The position numbers and the translations under genes were made by a program. The notes under the pieces were generated by a model. The model did not search any database, was not told the DNA's origin, and saw only the letters and a program-made list of their open reading frames with translations. DNA of 64,000 bases from Albula goreensis (taxonomy: Eukaryota; Chordata; Actinopteri; Albuliformes; Albulidae): NCBI GenBank assembly GCA_022829145.1, contig CM040755.1, positions 10,116,563 to 10,180,562 on the forward strand. Direction: 5' to 3'. Positions 62,401 to 64,000 of the stretch are shown piece after piece. How positions within the stretch are numbered: position 1 is the first letter of the stretch; every line of letters begins with the position of its first letter.

Positions 62401-63400
62401 TAATGTGAGCGAAAATTAAATATTTTCTCTGAAGAGCATTTTTTTGCTTTTTTTATGTGATTATGTTTCATAAGTAATTAAAGCTAAAAAAATGTATACA
62501 ATACATTTGTGGATCTCTCATTACAAGAGTTCCCTCATGGTCAAAATAATGTAACGTAATGCAATAATAATGTTAATGCATTAAGTCAAATGGTAATTAC
62601 CCATTTTCATTTCAGCCTTGCAGTGATGCTATGTGATTCATATTCCTCTCCTTTATACTTTATAAGATAACTCACCCATTCAATTTTGTTAATGATTCAA
62701 ATAGGGACCATGATCACAGGCTGTTGGGATTCAAGTAAAGGAACTGACAATCCGGTGGAGCAAATGAAAAGATTCCTCCTCAGTCACTAACTGTAGTTAT
62801 CTGGCACACTTGTGTCCCTACACCTTTCTCATTATCAACTGAACATTCTCTCTTTGTTACCTGTGGAGTATCACACTCTAATGTAACATTCCCTCATCAC
62901 TATGGGAAACTCCAAATTTCACAATGACAGCAGTGCTATTCAGCATTTTATTGGTGCAGATCATTTATTGCCAACTGTAAAGTGAAATAAATTTCAAAGT
63001 CTCTCCATACTTGGCCCCTTGATGTGACTTCCCCGTTACAAAAAATCTAAACCAGTGCTGCCAACTTTTATCCAAGGAAAATAACTATTCACTTCTCAAA
63101 TGTTACTTAAATGTTCTATATATCATACACTAATTTGCATATTAATTACATGATTAAACATATATTCTCTTCCCTCTCACTCACCTCACTCTCATTGGAG
63201 GAGGTAGAGGCTGTGCTTGAACACTGCTCTGAGTTTACTGACTGGTGCCCTGCTTCAGTTTTGATTGTTTGAATGTCCCACCCTAATCAGTTGCCAAATG
63301 TGCTGGAAGTATAACCATTACAAATTTCATCAAGGTCTGAAAAGATTGCAAGATTTGTTGTTAGTCAGTTGTTTAGAAATTAAGTCACATGGAGCTAACA
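59461..63400. other. non-coding sequence
   Basis: AT-rich, no supported gene or recognised repeat. Short ORFs are featureless. A-T-rich words dominate 60340-60500 and 62440-62700. Confidence 0.45.
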
Positions 63401-63404
63401 TTGA

Positions 63405-64000
63405 GTACCAGTGCTATTTAATGAGGATACTGATTCTCTAAGCATCACAGCTACTGAGGAGGTGCATGGATTCTTTTGCACGAAGCAGCAGGATTTCGAT
63501 CAGTCACTTTTGGACAGGAGGTGCGAGGTCCCATTCCATCTGCTGCTAGCGCATAAAACAAGCAGATGCGCTTTTGAGAGCTCCGTTGACGGCTGGTACT
63601 TTATCACTCTTGAGTCCAGACTGACCCGAGGCAGTCTACTGCCAGAGAGAAAATGTATCCATCGGTTTGCAGCTCCATGTCCCTGGCATGAGAAAAATAC
63701 ATGCACCTACTGTAGCTTTTAGCCTTCCGTGTCCCCCTTCTGTTTGCTCTGGGAGCTTAGCGTGATTACACATGCTGAGTGCTGAGAACAAAAGGTCAAT
63801 TTAGCGCTGTTCTCAACACGTCTGTCACTGTCTCTGGCTACCTTTCAGGCCCGACAAGTCGACAGCCTCTCTCATAAGCACTTCTATATAATTACTCTCG
63901 GATCATTTTACATGCCTTATAATGAGATGGATGTAATGAAAGCCATGGTGCAGTCCAGGATAAACAGACTGTTTTCGCTGTGCAGTCTGCTGTCTGGAAA
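63405..64000. promoter_or_regulatory. regulatory-like block reaching the window edge
   Basis: Balanced, complex sequence with several CpG and no repeat. It contains a 103-codon ORF (63411-63722) with no known domain. The final ~150 bp look especially non-random in texture and continue past the window. Called by texture only. Confidence 0.25.

Noticed and set aside
1-64000. CRISPR arrays, bacterial operons, tRNA or rRNA genes
   Set aside because: No regularly spaced repeats, no prokaryotic gene layout, and no tRNA T-loop or rRNA landmarks were seen on either strand.

Overview
This window looks like vertebrate, most probably ray-finned fish (teleost-like), nuclear non-coding DNA. Three observations point that way. 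The sequence is AT-rich with scarce CpG and long poly(A)/(T), (CA)n/(GT)n and triplet tracts. Stop codons are dense in all six frames. Several dispersed fragments resemble interspersed repeats familiar from fish genomes: a 'TTAGCAGA...CTTATCC' short repeat, a 'CCCTGGTCCTG...' repeat family and a foldback MITE. Nothing bacterial or viral was recognised.

No protein-coding gene, rRNA, tRNA or known microRNA could be supported. The longest ORF (236 codons, 41650-42360) overlaps repeat debris and resembles no family I know. The most gene-like item is a short, poorly supported exon-shaped segment at 58301-58408. The window is therefore a gene desert or part of one very large intron. I could not tell which gene it belongs to.

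Layout. 1-8.8 kb: microsatellites, a CpG-richer segment (2.2-2.9 kb) and an AT-rich segment with homeodomain/POU-type motifs (7.4-7.7 kb). 8.8-24 kb: mostly unique sequence, with a sharp CpG cluster (14.6-14.8 kb) and several complex blocks that read like conserved regulatory elements (16.3, 18.0, 18.4 and 22.1-22.9 kb). 24-47 kb: unique sequence with scattered old transposon fragments (24.0, 32.2, 37.6, 38.4, 41.4, 42.0, 44.1-44.45, 46.5-46.7 kb) and further regulatory-like blocks. 47-64 kb: mostly unique AT-rich DNA, an old repeat at 55.5-55.9 kb, a compact hairpin/pseudoknot-capable sequence at 58.2 kb, and regulatory-like blocks at 59.1-59.5 kb and at the right edge.

The likely biology is cis-regulation of a distant or host gene. 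That is inference from sequence texture and motifs only. No conservation alignment could be made, and calls of 'regulatory-like' carry low confidence on purpose.
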